Positions 5,434 through 11,608 of a DNA stretch of 11,626 bases are shown in pieces. Under the pieces are notes generated by a model. The model did not search any database. It worked only from the letters and a program-made list of their open reading frames with translations, and had not been told where the DNA came from. Every line of letters begins with the position of its first letter. Within the stretch, counting starts at the first letter, position 1. The DNA is from Candidatus Manganitrophaceae bacterium (GTDB taxonomy: Bacteria; Nitrospirota; Nitrospiria; SBBL01; Manganitrophaceae), in contig SCUR01000218.1 of NCBI GenBank assembly GCA_004297235.1, positions 1 to 11,626 of the forward strand, in the 5' to 3' direction. The position numbers and the translations under genes were made by a program.

Positions 5434-6987
5434 ATGTCGCTGAGCGCCGGACAAATCGGGCAGATCCTTTCAGAATTAAATGAGGCGGTGCAGGGCGGGG
5501 TCCTTCAGAAAATCGATCAGCCCCAACCGTGGAGCCTGGTCTTCGAGATTCACCGGCGACGGGAGAGAATCCATCTCTATTTTACCGCGCAGCGGCGCTT
5601 CTCTCGAATTCACCTCACCCAGGAAAAACATCCCAACCCTTCCGCCCCCCCCCGGTTCTGCCAACTGTTGCGGGCCCATCTGCGGTGGAAGCAGATTCTC
5701 TCCCTTGAACAGATCGGGGACGATCGGATCGTTCAAATGACCTGCGCCTGGCCTCAAAAACAGGGGCCGGGGGTCGGAGAGCCAAGGGAAGAGAGCGAAA
5801 TCAACCCGCTTCCGAGGACGGATCTCAGCCCCGTAGAGAGAGAGGAGGATTCCTTGCCCGCCCCTCCGCAATCGGCATCTTCGATCTCCCGGGCGCCCGG
5901 AACGGTTTCTCTGGTCGCCGAGCTGATGGGGGCGGCGTCGAACTTCTTTTTAATCGATCATCAAGGGATCCTCCTGGGCTCGCTTTTTTCACCTTCGGCC
6001 GGACGTTCTCTGCAGGTCGGCCTTCCTTATCTGCCCCCGCCCCTTCATTCGACCGGACTCTTTAAGGAAACGGAGATCCCCCTTGCGGAGCCGGGCCCCT
6101 TCCGCTGGAACCGGTCGGTCGAGGCGTATTATCGCCCCCTGGAAGAAAAGACCGCCCAGGAAGAGGAGAAGAAACGACGGCTGGCCCTCATCGAGGAGGG
6201 GATCCGTCGTTCTCAGAAAAAGCTGAGGCAGCTCTCCGTCGGCCTGGCGGAAGCTGAAAAAGCCGACCGGTATCGCTACCGGGGAGAGTTATTGAAGGGG
6301 GAGCTTCATCGGGTCCGGACCGGAATGAGCGAGGTGACGATCCCCGATCCCGCTCATCCGGAGCAGGCCGAGATGATCCTCTCTCTCGATCCCGCCCTCT
6401 CCCCATCGGAAAATCTGGAGCGGCTCTTCAAAAGGTATAAAAAAGCCCAGGCGGCGCAAGCGGCCCTTGAGATTCAAATTCAGAAGACAAAAAAGGAATT
6501 AGAAGAGCTGGAGCATCATCGATCGATCCTTTTGGAGGGAGGCGCCGTCGCCATGGCGGGGAAGCCGCCCGCTCCAACGAGAAGAGAAAAAAACAAACGG
6601 ACCGGCCCGCCGACCTTCCTCTCAGCCGACGGCTGGACGCTGATCGTCGGGAGAAATCACCGGGAAAATGAGGAGATCACCTTCCGGATGGCGCGGGGAA
6701 ACGATCTCTGGTTTCATGCCCGCGGGGTTCCCGGATCACACTTGATTGTCCGGATGGAGCGAGGGAAGGAGATTCCTTACCAGACCCTGCTCGATGCGGC
6801 GACGCTGGCGCTTCATTTCAGCGACGGGAAGAAAGCCGGCAAGGGAGATGTCGTCTATACCCCACGGAAGTACGTCCAGAAACCGAAAGGGGCCAAGCCG
6901 GGCGCCGTCCTGGTTTCCCAGGAAAAAAATATTTATATCGAAATCGAACCGAAGCGGCTGGAGCGTCTCTTCGCCAGCACGCTCTGA
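5434..6987 (+). CDS. rqcH: RqcH/NFACT-family ribosome quality control protein
   Basis: RqcH (bacterial counterpart of Rqc2/NEMF) binds 50S subunits blocked by peptidyl-tRNA and recruits tRNA-Ala to add C-terminal alanine tails that mark the chain for proteolysis. Seen here: an NFACT-N domain (1-105 and 157-203) with PPRFCQLLR (72-80), the Asp97-Arg98 pair at the same numbers as in B. subtilis RqcH, and ELMG (163-166); a coiled-coil middle (about 228-368) with RGELL (283-287) and SENLERLF (325-332); and an NFACT-R domain (about 392-517) with DLWFHARGVPGSH (424-436) and KPKGAKPG (483-490). At 517 aa it is shorter than the usual ~570. The helix-hairpin-helix domain expected between NFACT-N and the coiled coil appears to be missing, and residues 106-156 are a Pro/Glu/Ser-rich insertion. 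ATG 5434 has AAAAGGG 7 nt upstream. It diverges from mutS2. Confidence 0.93.
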   Translation: MSLSAGQIGQILSELNEAVQGGVLQKIDQPQPWSLVFEIHRRRERIHLYFTAQRRFSRIHLTQEKHPNPSAPPRFCQLLRAHLRWKQILSLEQIGDDRIVQMTCAWPQKQGPGVGEPREESEINPLPRTDLSPVEREEDSLPAPPQSASSISRAPGTVSLVAELMGAASNFFLIDHQGILLGSLFSPSAGRSLQVGLPYLPPPLHSTGLFKETEIPLAEPGPFRWNRSVEAYYRPLEEKTAQEEEKKRRLALIEEGIRRSQKKLRQLSVGLAEAEKADRYRYRGELLKGELHRVRTGMSEVTIPDPAHPEQAEMILSLDPALSPSENLERLFKRYKKAQAAQAALEIQIQKTKKELEELEHHRSILLEGGAVAMAGKPPAPTRREKNKRTGPPTFLSADGWTLIVGRNHRENEEITFRMARGNDLWFHARGVPGSHLIVRMERGKEIPYQTLLDAATLALHFSDGKKAGKGDVVYTPRKYVQKPKGAKPGAVLVSQEKNIYIEIEPKRLERLFASTL

Positions 6988-7000
6988 AAGAGAGCGCCCG

Positions 7001-7036
7001 GATCAGGCCGACCGGGTGAGAAGGCCGATCAGTTTT
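7001..7036 (+). terminator. Candidate terminator of rqcH
   Basis: GATC-A-GGCC (7001-7009) pairs with GGCCGATC (7023-7030), giving 8 bp with one bulged A and a 13-nt loop, followed by TTTT at 7033-7036. It starts 14 nt after the rqcH stop and overlaps the last codons of the convergent response-regulator gene. The T-run is short, so strength is uncertain. Confidence 0.4.
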
Positions 7037-7427
7037 CTCCGAAGTCGGCGCAGAGCTTGTATTCGGGAAGATGCTCTTTGACCTTTAAGAGGATTTCATC
7101 CGGATTGATCGGCTTGACGATATAATCTTTGGCTCCCAACTCTATGCTGCGGACTTTGGAGGTAGGATCGACCTTGGCGGAGATAATGAGCACCGGAATC
7201 TGGTTCATCCCCGGATCGGCCCGCATCGCTTCCATCACCCCGAAGCCGTCGAGCTTCGGCATCATGATGTCCAGAAGAATCAGCGCCGGCATCTCTTCTC
7301 GGATCTTTTGGAGGGCTTCGATCCCATCCCTCGCCTCAAAAGTCGCATACCCTCCCTGGTTTAATATCGCCGTTAAAATATGGATTGTGTCTGGATTGTC
7401 GTCGACAATCAGGATCCGTTTTGACAA
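7029..7427 (-). CDS. Stand-alone CheY-like response regulator
   Basis: This 132-aa protein is a single phosphoacceptor receiver domain with no output domain, so it should act through protein contact in a phosphorelay, chemotaxis-like or polar-signalling pathway. The acidic pocket is Asp9-Asp10 and the phosphorylated residue is Asp53 in LLDIMMPKLDGF. The switch residues are Ser83 and Tyr102, and the conserved Lys105 precedes Pro106, so all catalytic residues are intact. The start is TTG at 7427: GGAGG (7437-7441) lies 9 nt upstream, and no other start precedes the VDD motif in frame. No histidine kinase or partner gene is in the window, so its pathway is unknown. The last bases overlap the candidate rqcH terminator on the opposite strand. 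Confidence 0.94.
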   Translation of the reverse strand: MSKRILIVDDNPDTIHILTAILNQGGYATFEARDGIEALQKIREEMPALILLDIMMPKLDGFGVMEAMRADPGMNQIPVLIISAKVDPTSKVRSIELGAKDYIVKPINPDEILLKVKEHLPEYKLCADFGEN

Positions 7428-7538
7428 TGGACTGTTCCTCCCCCACCCTGGCTCACGCGTGAATGCCGCTCCAGGAGGTTATCCAATCTCGATCATTGGG
7501 TCCTTTCCCAATCGATATGAAGCAAAGCAAATGTTGTT

Positions 7539-7568
7539 ATTGTAAATAATTGGGTCTTCGCATTTCAA
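7539..7568 (-). promoter_or_regulatory. Putative promoter of the response regulator
   Basis: On the minus strand TTGAAA (7563-7568, 5 of 6) precedes TACAAT (7539-7544, 5 of 6) by 18 nt. The predicted start near 7532 leaves a leader of about 105 nt. The -10 overlaps the inverted repeat TTATT-GTA-AATAA, a possible operator position. The leader can form a 6-bp hairpin, ATTGGG/CCCAAT (7495-7512). Confidence 0.45.
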
Positions 7569-7638
7569 GGGAAATACATAAAATTGCGGATCACCTTCTG
7601 ATTATTGGAAAAAGAGGCGATCCGATCCCGGAAAGGAC

Positions 7639-7666
7639 TTGAAAAAAAATTCTGAAAGCATAAGAT
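7639..7666 (+). promoter_or_regulatory. Putative promoter of the small unknown gene
   Basis: TTGAAA (7639-7644, 5 of 6) and TAAGAT (7661-7666, 4 of 6) are spaced by 16 nt. The predicted start near 7673 coincides with the base of the hairpin at 7671-7700 and gives a leader of about 112 nt. Confidence 0.4.
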
Positions 7667-7670
7667 ATGA

Positions 7671-7700
7671 AGCGGTCTCTTATTCTCTTATCCGACCGCT
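7671..7700 (+). repeat. Inverted repeat at the predicted 5' end of the small-gene mRNA
   Basis: AGCGGTC (7671-7677) and GACCGCT (7694-7700) are perfectly complementary 7-bp arms around a 16-nt loop. The loop region is built from two TCTCTTAT-like units in tandem. It could be a 5' stem-loop that protects the mRNA or, as DNA, a regulator site. No T-run follows, so it is not an intrinsic terminator. Confidence 0.5.
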
Positions 7701-7784
7701 CGGGGCACATCGCCGGGCCCGACAAAAAGAGCGATTGTTCGACCGGCGTCCTCATTCCAGACTCACCACAAGGAGAACCATTCA

Positions 7785-8048
7785 ATGAATCTGAGATTTG
7801 AAAAACTGCCAGGCCCGATCTATCCCGCTTACCTTCGTGTCGGAGAATACTCCATCGCCCTTGAACCCGAGTTGATTCAAGCACTGAAAGAGAGCACCCA
7901 GCTCGATCAGACCCGGTTTTTTGAAAACCTCATTCAAAAAGTGGGAATCAACCGATACTTAAGAGAGATGATTCAGGAGGCGGTCTCAAAAGCGGAAGAT
8001 CCGGCATTGCTGGCGAAACAGCTACAGCAGGAGCTGCAAACACTCTGA
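7785..8048 (+). CDS. Small protein of unknown function (87 aa)
   Basis: I do not recognise this family. It looks like a real gene: ATG 7785 has AGGAG (7771-7775) 9 nt upstream, a promoter candidate precedes it, the reading frame is clean, and a hairpin follows the stop. The product has a short Pro/Tyr-containing N-terminus (KLPGPIYPAYLRVGEY), then mostly predicted helix with evenly spaced leucines and acidic and Gln residues, ending in a Gln/Leu-rich amphipathic helix (LLAKQLQQELQTL). There is no signal peptide, membrane segment, Cys pair or HTH pattern. It is probably a small cytosolic helical protein that binds a partner. It is divergent from the response regulator and convergent with prpC; shared control with the regulator is possible but unproven. 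Confidence 0.72.
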   Translation: MNLRFEKLPGPIYPAYLRVGEYSIALEPELIQALKESTQLDQTRFFENLIQKVGINRYLREMIQEAVSKAEDPALLAKQLQQELQTL

Positions 8049-8072
8049 CGGATGCGGAGCGCGGAATTCGGA

Positions 8073-8106
8073 GGGTGGGATTAAAAATTAAAAAGTCATC
8101 CCTCCC
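8073..8106. terminator. Candidate terminator between the small gene and prpC
   Basis: GGGTGGGAT (8073-8081) pairs with ATCCCTCCC (8098-8106), giving 8 of 9 pairs with a single T-T mismatch. The 16-nt loop is A-rich on the plus strand and T-rich on the minus strand. It sits in the 89-bp convergent gap, 25 nt past the small-gene stop. No long T-run follows the stem on either strand, so it is a weak terminator at best. A second short palindrome, AGCTC-C-GAGCT (8113-8123), lies between it and prpC. Confidence 0.35.
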
Positions 8107-8137
8107 GCTTTCAGCTCCGAGCTTCTCCTACTCAAAC

Positions 8138-9286
8138 TTACGGTCGCGATTCCGTCGGAACATAAGGAAGATCTCTCGGACCGGTATAGAGGCAGCGGGG
8201 GCGGATCAACCGGTTATGGTCATGCTGTTCGATCACATGCGCCGACCAACCCGAAATCCGGCTGCAGACGAAAAGCGGGGTGTCGAACTCGATCGGAAGG
8301 CCGAGAAGGTAATAAGCCGACGCGGAGTAGAAGTCGAGATTGGGACGAAGCCCCTTTTCCCGCCGCATGATCTCCTCGATCCGACTGGAGAGGTCGAACC
8401 ACTTTCGATCATTTTTCCTCTCCGCCAATTCCTTTGCATACTTTTTGATAATGTCCGAACGGATGTCCCCGGTTTTTAAAACCCGGTGCCCGAACCCCAT
8501 GATCCGCTCCTTCCGGGCCAGCCGCTCACGGAGGTATCGCTCCGCGTTTTCCGCCCCGCCGATCTCCAGGAGCATCTTCATCACCGCCTCGTTCGCGCCG
8601 CCGTGCAGCGGCCCCTTCAGCGATCCGATCGCCGAAGTGATTCCGGAATGCATGTCGGAGAGGGATGAGACCGTCACCCGCGCCGCGAACGTCGACGCAT
8701 TGAATTCATGCTCGGCATAAAGAATCAGAGAGACATCCATCACCTTCGCCGAAAAGGGATCGGGCCGCTTTCCGGTCAGCAGGTAGAGGATATTGGCCGC
8801 GTGGGAGAGAGAGGGATCGGAAGGGGGTGACTCCCCCGTCCCATTTTTAAAAGCGGCCAGAAGAGATGGGATTTGGCCGATCAGCCGGGTCGCCTTTTGG
8901 ACGTTCGCCGCGTGATCGTTCGATCCACGATCGGGATCTTCCAGACCGAGAAAGGAGACGGCGGTCCGAAGAAAGTCCATCGGGTTAACGGTGGGAGGAA
9001 TGCTCTTCAGGAAACGGGGCGTCCCCTCCGGAAGCGTGCGAGATTGCGCCAGCGCCTCCCTGAAATCGGAGAGCTCTTTCCGATTCGGCAGCTTCTCCAT
9101 CAAGAGAAGATAAGCGACCTCTTCAAAAGAGGCCCGCTCGGCGAGATCTTCGATCCGGTAGCCCCGATAAAAAAGCCCGCCGGTCGTCTCCTCCACATCG
9201 CAGATCGCCGACTCGCCGGCCAGAACCCCTTCCAACCCCGGGTAGACGCGATCGGTCGGCGACGTCTCTTTATTTGGGTCGCGCAT
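8138..9286 (-). CDS. prpC: 2-methylcitrate synthase / citrate synthase family
   Basis: The citrate synthase fold condenses oxaloacetate with an acyl-CoA; beside prpB and prpD the substrate is most likely propionyl-CoA, giving 2-methylcitrate. The 382-aa length matches the short dimeric methylcitrate and citrate synthases. Visible motifs are GGLFYRGY (36-43), YAEHEFNAST (190-199), GPLHGGANE with the active-site His228, GFGHRV with the active-site His267, PNLDFYS with the catalytic Asp318, and SRISGWSAHVIEQ (342-354). ATG 9286 is chosen because GGAGG (9291-9295) is 4 nt upstream and the protein then begins near the conserved core; the frame is open 22 codons further upstream, but those residues are not family-like. 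It overlaps the prpB end by 17 bp, which implies translational coupling. Sequence alone cannot exclude that it also serves as the ordinary citrate synthase. Confidence 0.92.
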   Translation of the reverse strand: MRDPNKETSPTDRVYPGLEGVLAGESAICDVEETTGGLFYRGYRIEDLAERASFEEVAYLLLMEKLPNRKELSDFREALAQSRTLPEGTPRFLKSIPPTVNPMDFLRTAVSFLGLEDPDRGSNDHAANVQKATRLIGQIPSLLAAFKNGTGESPPSDPSLSHAANILYLLTGKRPDPFSAKVMDVSLILYAEHEFNASTFAARVTVSSLSDMHSGITSAIGSLKGPLHGGANEAVMKMLLEIGGAENAERYLRERLARKERIMGFGHRVLKTGDIRSDIIKKYAKELAERKNDRKWFDLSSRIEEIMRREKGLRPNLDFYSASAYYLLGLPIEFDTPLFVCSRISGWSAHVIEQHDHNRLIRPRCLYTGPRDLPYVPTESRP

Positions 9287-10214
9287 TCTTCCTCCGCTTC
9301 TTTCCCTCGACGGACGACGCAAGCTGCTGATCGAGCCGCTCGTAATCGGCATATCGGATCACCTCGTAGAGCTCGCGCCGGGTTTGCATCTGTCCGAGCA
9401 GTCCTCGGGCGGTCCCCTCCTTCTTCAAGACGGCGAGCATCTCCTCCATCGCCCGGGCCGCCGTCCGAAAGAGGGTCATCGGAAAAAGGATCAACCGATA
9501 TCCCATCTTCGACAGATCCTCGGCGGAGAGAAGCGGGCTTTTGCCGAACTCAGTCATATTCGCCAGCAGGGGACTCTTCACCTTCTCCGCGAATCTCAGA
9601 AACTCCTCCGCCGACTCCAGCGCCTCCGGGAAGATCACATCGGCCCCGGCGTCGACATAGCGGCGCGCTCGATCGACGGCGTCGCGCAGATCGGTCACCC
9701 CCCTCGCATCGGTCCGGGCGACGATCACGAAATCGGGATCGCGCCGCGCCCGAATCGCCGCTTCGATCTTTTGAGCCATCTCCTTGGCGGGGATGAGACG
9801 CTTGCCGGGAAGATGGCCGCATCGCTTCGGGAACTCCTGGTCTTCAATCTGGATCCCGGCCACCCCCGCCGCTTCGAAGGTCTCCACCGCCCGGGCCAGA
9901 TGCATCCCCTCGCCGAAGCCGGTGTCGGCGTCGGCGATCGCCGGAATCTTCACCGCCCGCGCAATGTAGGCCGCCTGCGTCACCACCTCCGTCAAGGAGA
10001 GAAGCCCGATGTCCGGAACCCCGGCCGCGCCGTTGGCCACGCCGGCCCCGGAAATGTAGACCGCCTCAAAGCCGGCTCGCTCGATCAACTCGGCTGAAAA
10101 CGCATTAAATGCCCCCGGCAGAATGATCGAGCGCTTCTCGATGATTTGGCGAAGCCGTTTTCCAGGTGAGCCGCCCCCCCGAGACGGGGGCTTCTCGGCG
10201 ATCCCTTTTGCCAT
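9270..10214 (-). CDS. prpB: 2-methylisocitrate lyase
   Basis: PrpB cleaves 2-methylisocitrate to pyruvate and succinate, the last step of the 2-methylcitrate cycle, and belongs to the Mg-dependent isocitrate lyase/PEP mutase superfamily. The 314-aa product shows LPGAFNAFSAELI (32-44), ISGAGVANG (54-62), the metal-binding IADADTGFG (93-101, Asp95 and Asp97), IEDQEFPKRCGH ending in the catalytic loop KRCGH (130-134, Cys132), ARTDAR (166-171) and NMTEFGKSPL (219-228). ATG 10214 is preferred: it overlaps the prpD stop by one base (TGATG) and has GGGGA about 9 nt upstream. The earlier in-frame ATG at 10283 would add 23 residues inside prpD and is not family-like. A GC-rich hairpin lies in codons 9-13. 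The C-terminal tail is Lys/Arg-rich. Other PEP mutase-family activities are unlikely given KRCGH and the neighbours. Confidence 0.95.
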   Translation of the reverse strand: MAKGIAEKPPSRGGGSPGKRLRQIIEKRSIILPGAFNAFSAELIERAGFEAVYISGAGVANGAAGVPDIGLLSLTEVVTQAAYIARAVKIPAIADADTGFGEGMHLARAVETFEAAGVAGIQIEDQEFPKRCGHLPGKRLIPAKEMAQKIEAAIRARRDPDFVIVARTDARGVTDLRDAVDRARRYVDAGADVIFPEALESAEEFLRFAEKVKSPLLANMTEFGKSPLLSAEDLSKMGYRLILFPMTLFRTAARAMEEMLAVLKKEGTARGLLGQMQTRRELYEVIRYADYERLDQQLASSVEGKKRRKNARPK

Positions 10215-11608
10215 CAGCGCTTTCCCCGCACTTTCAACGGGGTTAAGATCTCCCCGATCGATTGCACCTTCTCCAACGCCCAAATCCGGCCGAGCACCTT
10301 TTCAACCTGGAGCTTCGAGAGGAGCCGGCCGGCCAGCCTTCGGAATTTCTCCTCCACCTCATCGTCGGTCACCGGATTCTTCGGATGCCCCCTCGGATGG
10401 TCGACTCGTTCGACCTCCCGCCGTCCATGCGCCTCCACCTCGACAATATTGGCAATGGCGCCGGGATAGGCGGCGGAGAGCTCGGGATCGGAGAGGACGC
10501 GGACCTTCTGCATGAGAAGATGCAGCTTTGGATCGACCAATCGGCGCGGTCCGAACTGCCGAAGTCCCATCTCTCCGTCCATCAAGGCGGCCGCCACACA
10601 ATAGGGAAGCGAGTGATCGGCCGTCTCCCGTGTCTTTGGATGCCATTTTTCCGGATCGCGGCCGATGATTTCATAGGAGACGTCGGGCGTTCGGATCGTG
10701 ATCGACTCGATGGAATCGATCCCCCCCTCCAGTCGCTTTCGCAGAAGGAGGGCCGCCTGGACCGCGCTCTGCGCATGATATTCCACCGGGAAATACTTGA
10801 TGTAGGTCTCCATGATCTTGAAAGGACCGGCGGGATGGAGCGGCGGAAGATCGAACTCGCCCGAGACGACCTTCATGAATCCCTTCTCCCCTTCGAAGAT
10901 CGGCGCGGGGCCGGTCATTCCGAGCCGGGCCAGCTCGACGGCAAAGAGGCCGTTGCGCACCGCGTTGGCAAAGGCCGCCGCCTTCCACATGGAGATCTCC
11001 CCCACCCGCGTCTGCCGAAGCGCCTGGTTCGGGGTGCCGGCCAATCCGACGGCGTGGATCGTCTTCTCTTCCGTCAGCCGCCAGAGTTTCGCCGCCACCA
11101 GCGCGCTGGAAAAGGCGCCGTAGGTCACGTGATCCCATCCCTTGGGACGAAGGGCGGCGGCGTCGCACAGCCGGCACTGGATGTCATAACCGAGCACAAT
11201 CGCCTCGATGAGCGCTTTCCCCCCCCGCCCCGCCGCCTCGGCGGCGGCCAGCGCGGCCGGAATGTTGTCGCTCGGATGGGCCGGCTCTTTGGAAAGATAA
11301 GTATCGTTGTAGTCAAGGTAGCGGACGGCGGTGCCGTTGGCGAAGGCGGCGAGATCTTCGGTGGTCCGGTGCGCCTCGCCGAGCAGGGCGGCGCCCGCGC
11401 GGAACTGGACCGACCGCGCCACCTTTCGGGCGATCTTGGCGGGAGCGCTCTCCCAACCGCCCAAGGCGCAGCCGAGGGTATCTATGAGGCGGCGCTTCAC
11501 TTCATGGACCACCTCCGACGGAAGCAGACGGTACGACAGCGCTCGACTGTAATGTGCGAGTCTTTGTGCAAGGGTGGAACCGATCTCGTGACCGGCCGTA
11601 TGCGCCAT
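10214..11608 (-). CDS. prpD: 2-methylcitrate dehydratase, MmgE/PrpD family
   Basis: PrpD dehydrates 2-methylcitrate to 2-methylaconitate (and in some bacteria hydrates it further), the middle step of propionate oxidation. The 464-aa protein, a usual length for the family, has the MmgE/PrpD pattern: RLIDTLGCALGG (40-51), YLDYNDTYL (97-105), HPSDNIPAALA (111-121), GWDHVTYGAFSSAL (157-170) and KYFPVEYHAQSA (271-282). ETADHSLPY (328-336) and the C-terminal DDEVEEKF segment complete it. ATG 11608 has GGAGG with a 4-nt spacer, the strongest ribosome site in the cluster, as expected for the first gene of prpDBC. The promoter and any regulator lie beyond the right edge. Without a nearby acnD or prpF, an ordinary aconitase elsewhere would be needed to finish isomerisation. 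MmgE/PrpD proteins can act on related tricarboxylates, so the substrate rests partly on context. Confidence 0.93.
   Translation of the reverse strand: MAHTAGHEIGSTLAQRLAHYSRALSYRLLPSEVVHEVKRRLIDTLGCALGGWESAPAKIARKVARSVQFRAGAALLGEAHRTTEDLAAFANGTAVRYLDYNDTYLSKEPAHPSDNIPAALAAAEAAGRGGKALIEAIVLGYDIQCRLCDAAALRPKGWDHVTYGAFSSALVAAKLWRLTEEKTIHAVGLAGTPNQALRQTRVGEISMWKAAAFANAVRNGLFAVELARLGMTGPAPIFEGEKGFMKVVSGEFDLPPLHPAGPFKIMETYIKYFPVEYHAQSAVQAALLLRKRLEGGIDSIESITIRTPDVSYEIIGRDPEKWHPKTRETADHSLPYCVAAALMDGEMGLRQFGPRRLVDPKLHLLMQKVRVLSDPELSAAYPGAIANIVEVEAHGRREVERVDHPRGHPKNPVTDDEVEEKFRRLAGRLLSKLQVEKVLGRIWALEKVQSIGEILTPLKVRGKR

Larger units (their letters stand above)
7428..7784. other. 357-bp divergent intergenic region with no gene
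   Basis: This is AT-richer than its surroundings and separates the response regulator (minus) from the small unknown gene (plus). It holds a promoter candidate in each direction (7539-7568 minus, 7639-7666 plus), five copies of ATTGG(G) in both orientations (7483-7608), the inverted repeat TTATT-GTA-AATAA (7537-7549), the hairpin at 7671-7700 and the 8-bp palindrome CGGGCCCG (7714-7721). No credible coding frame was found. Confidence 0.7.

Noticed and set aside
7472..7480. AGGAGGT on the plus strand resembling a strong ribosome site
   Set aside because: No ATG, GTG or TTG lies at a suitable distance and no credible plus-strand frame follows; it reads as the complement of the ACCTCC segment in the regulator leader.
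9287..9352. 22-residue N-terminal extension of prpC
   Set aside because: It is Ser/Arg-rich, unlike the family, and lies within prpB. The ATG at 9286 has a GGAGG at proper distance.
8873..9796. Plus-strand open frame of 307 codons across the prpB-prpC junction
   Set aside because: Antisense to two motif-complete genes; the translation is a Ser/Arg/Pro-rich shadow.
10215..10283. 23-residue N-terminal extension of prpB
   Set aside because: It lies inside prpD with no ribosome site. The ATG at 10214 overlaps the prpD stop in the usual coupled manner.
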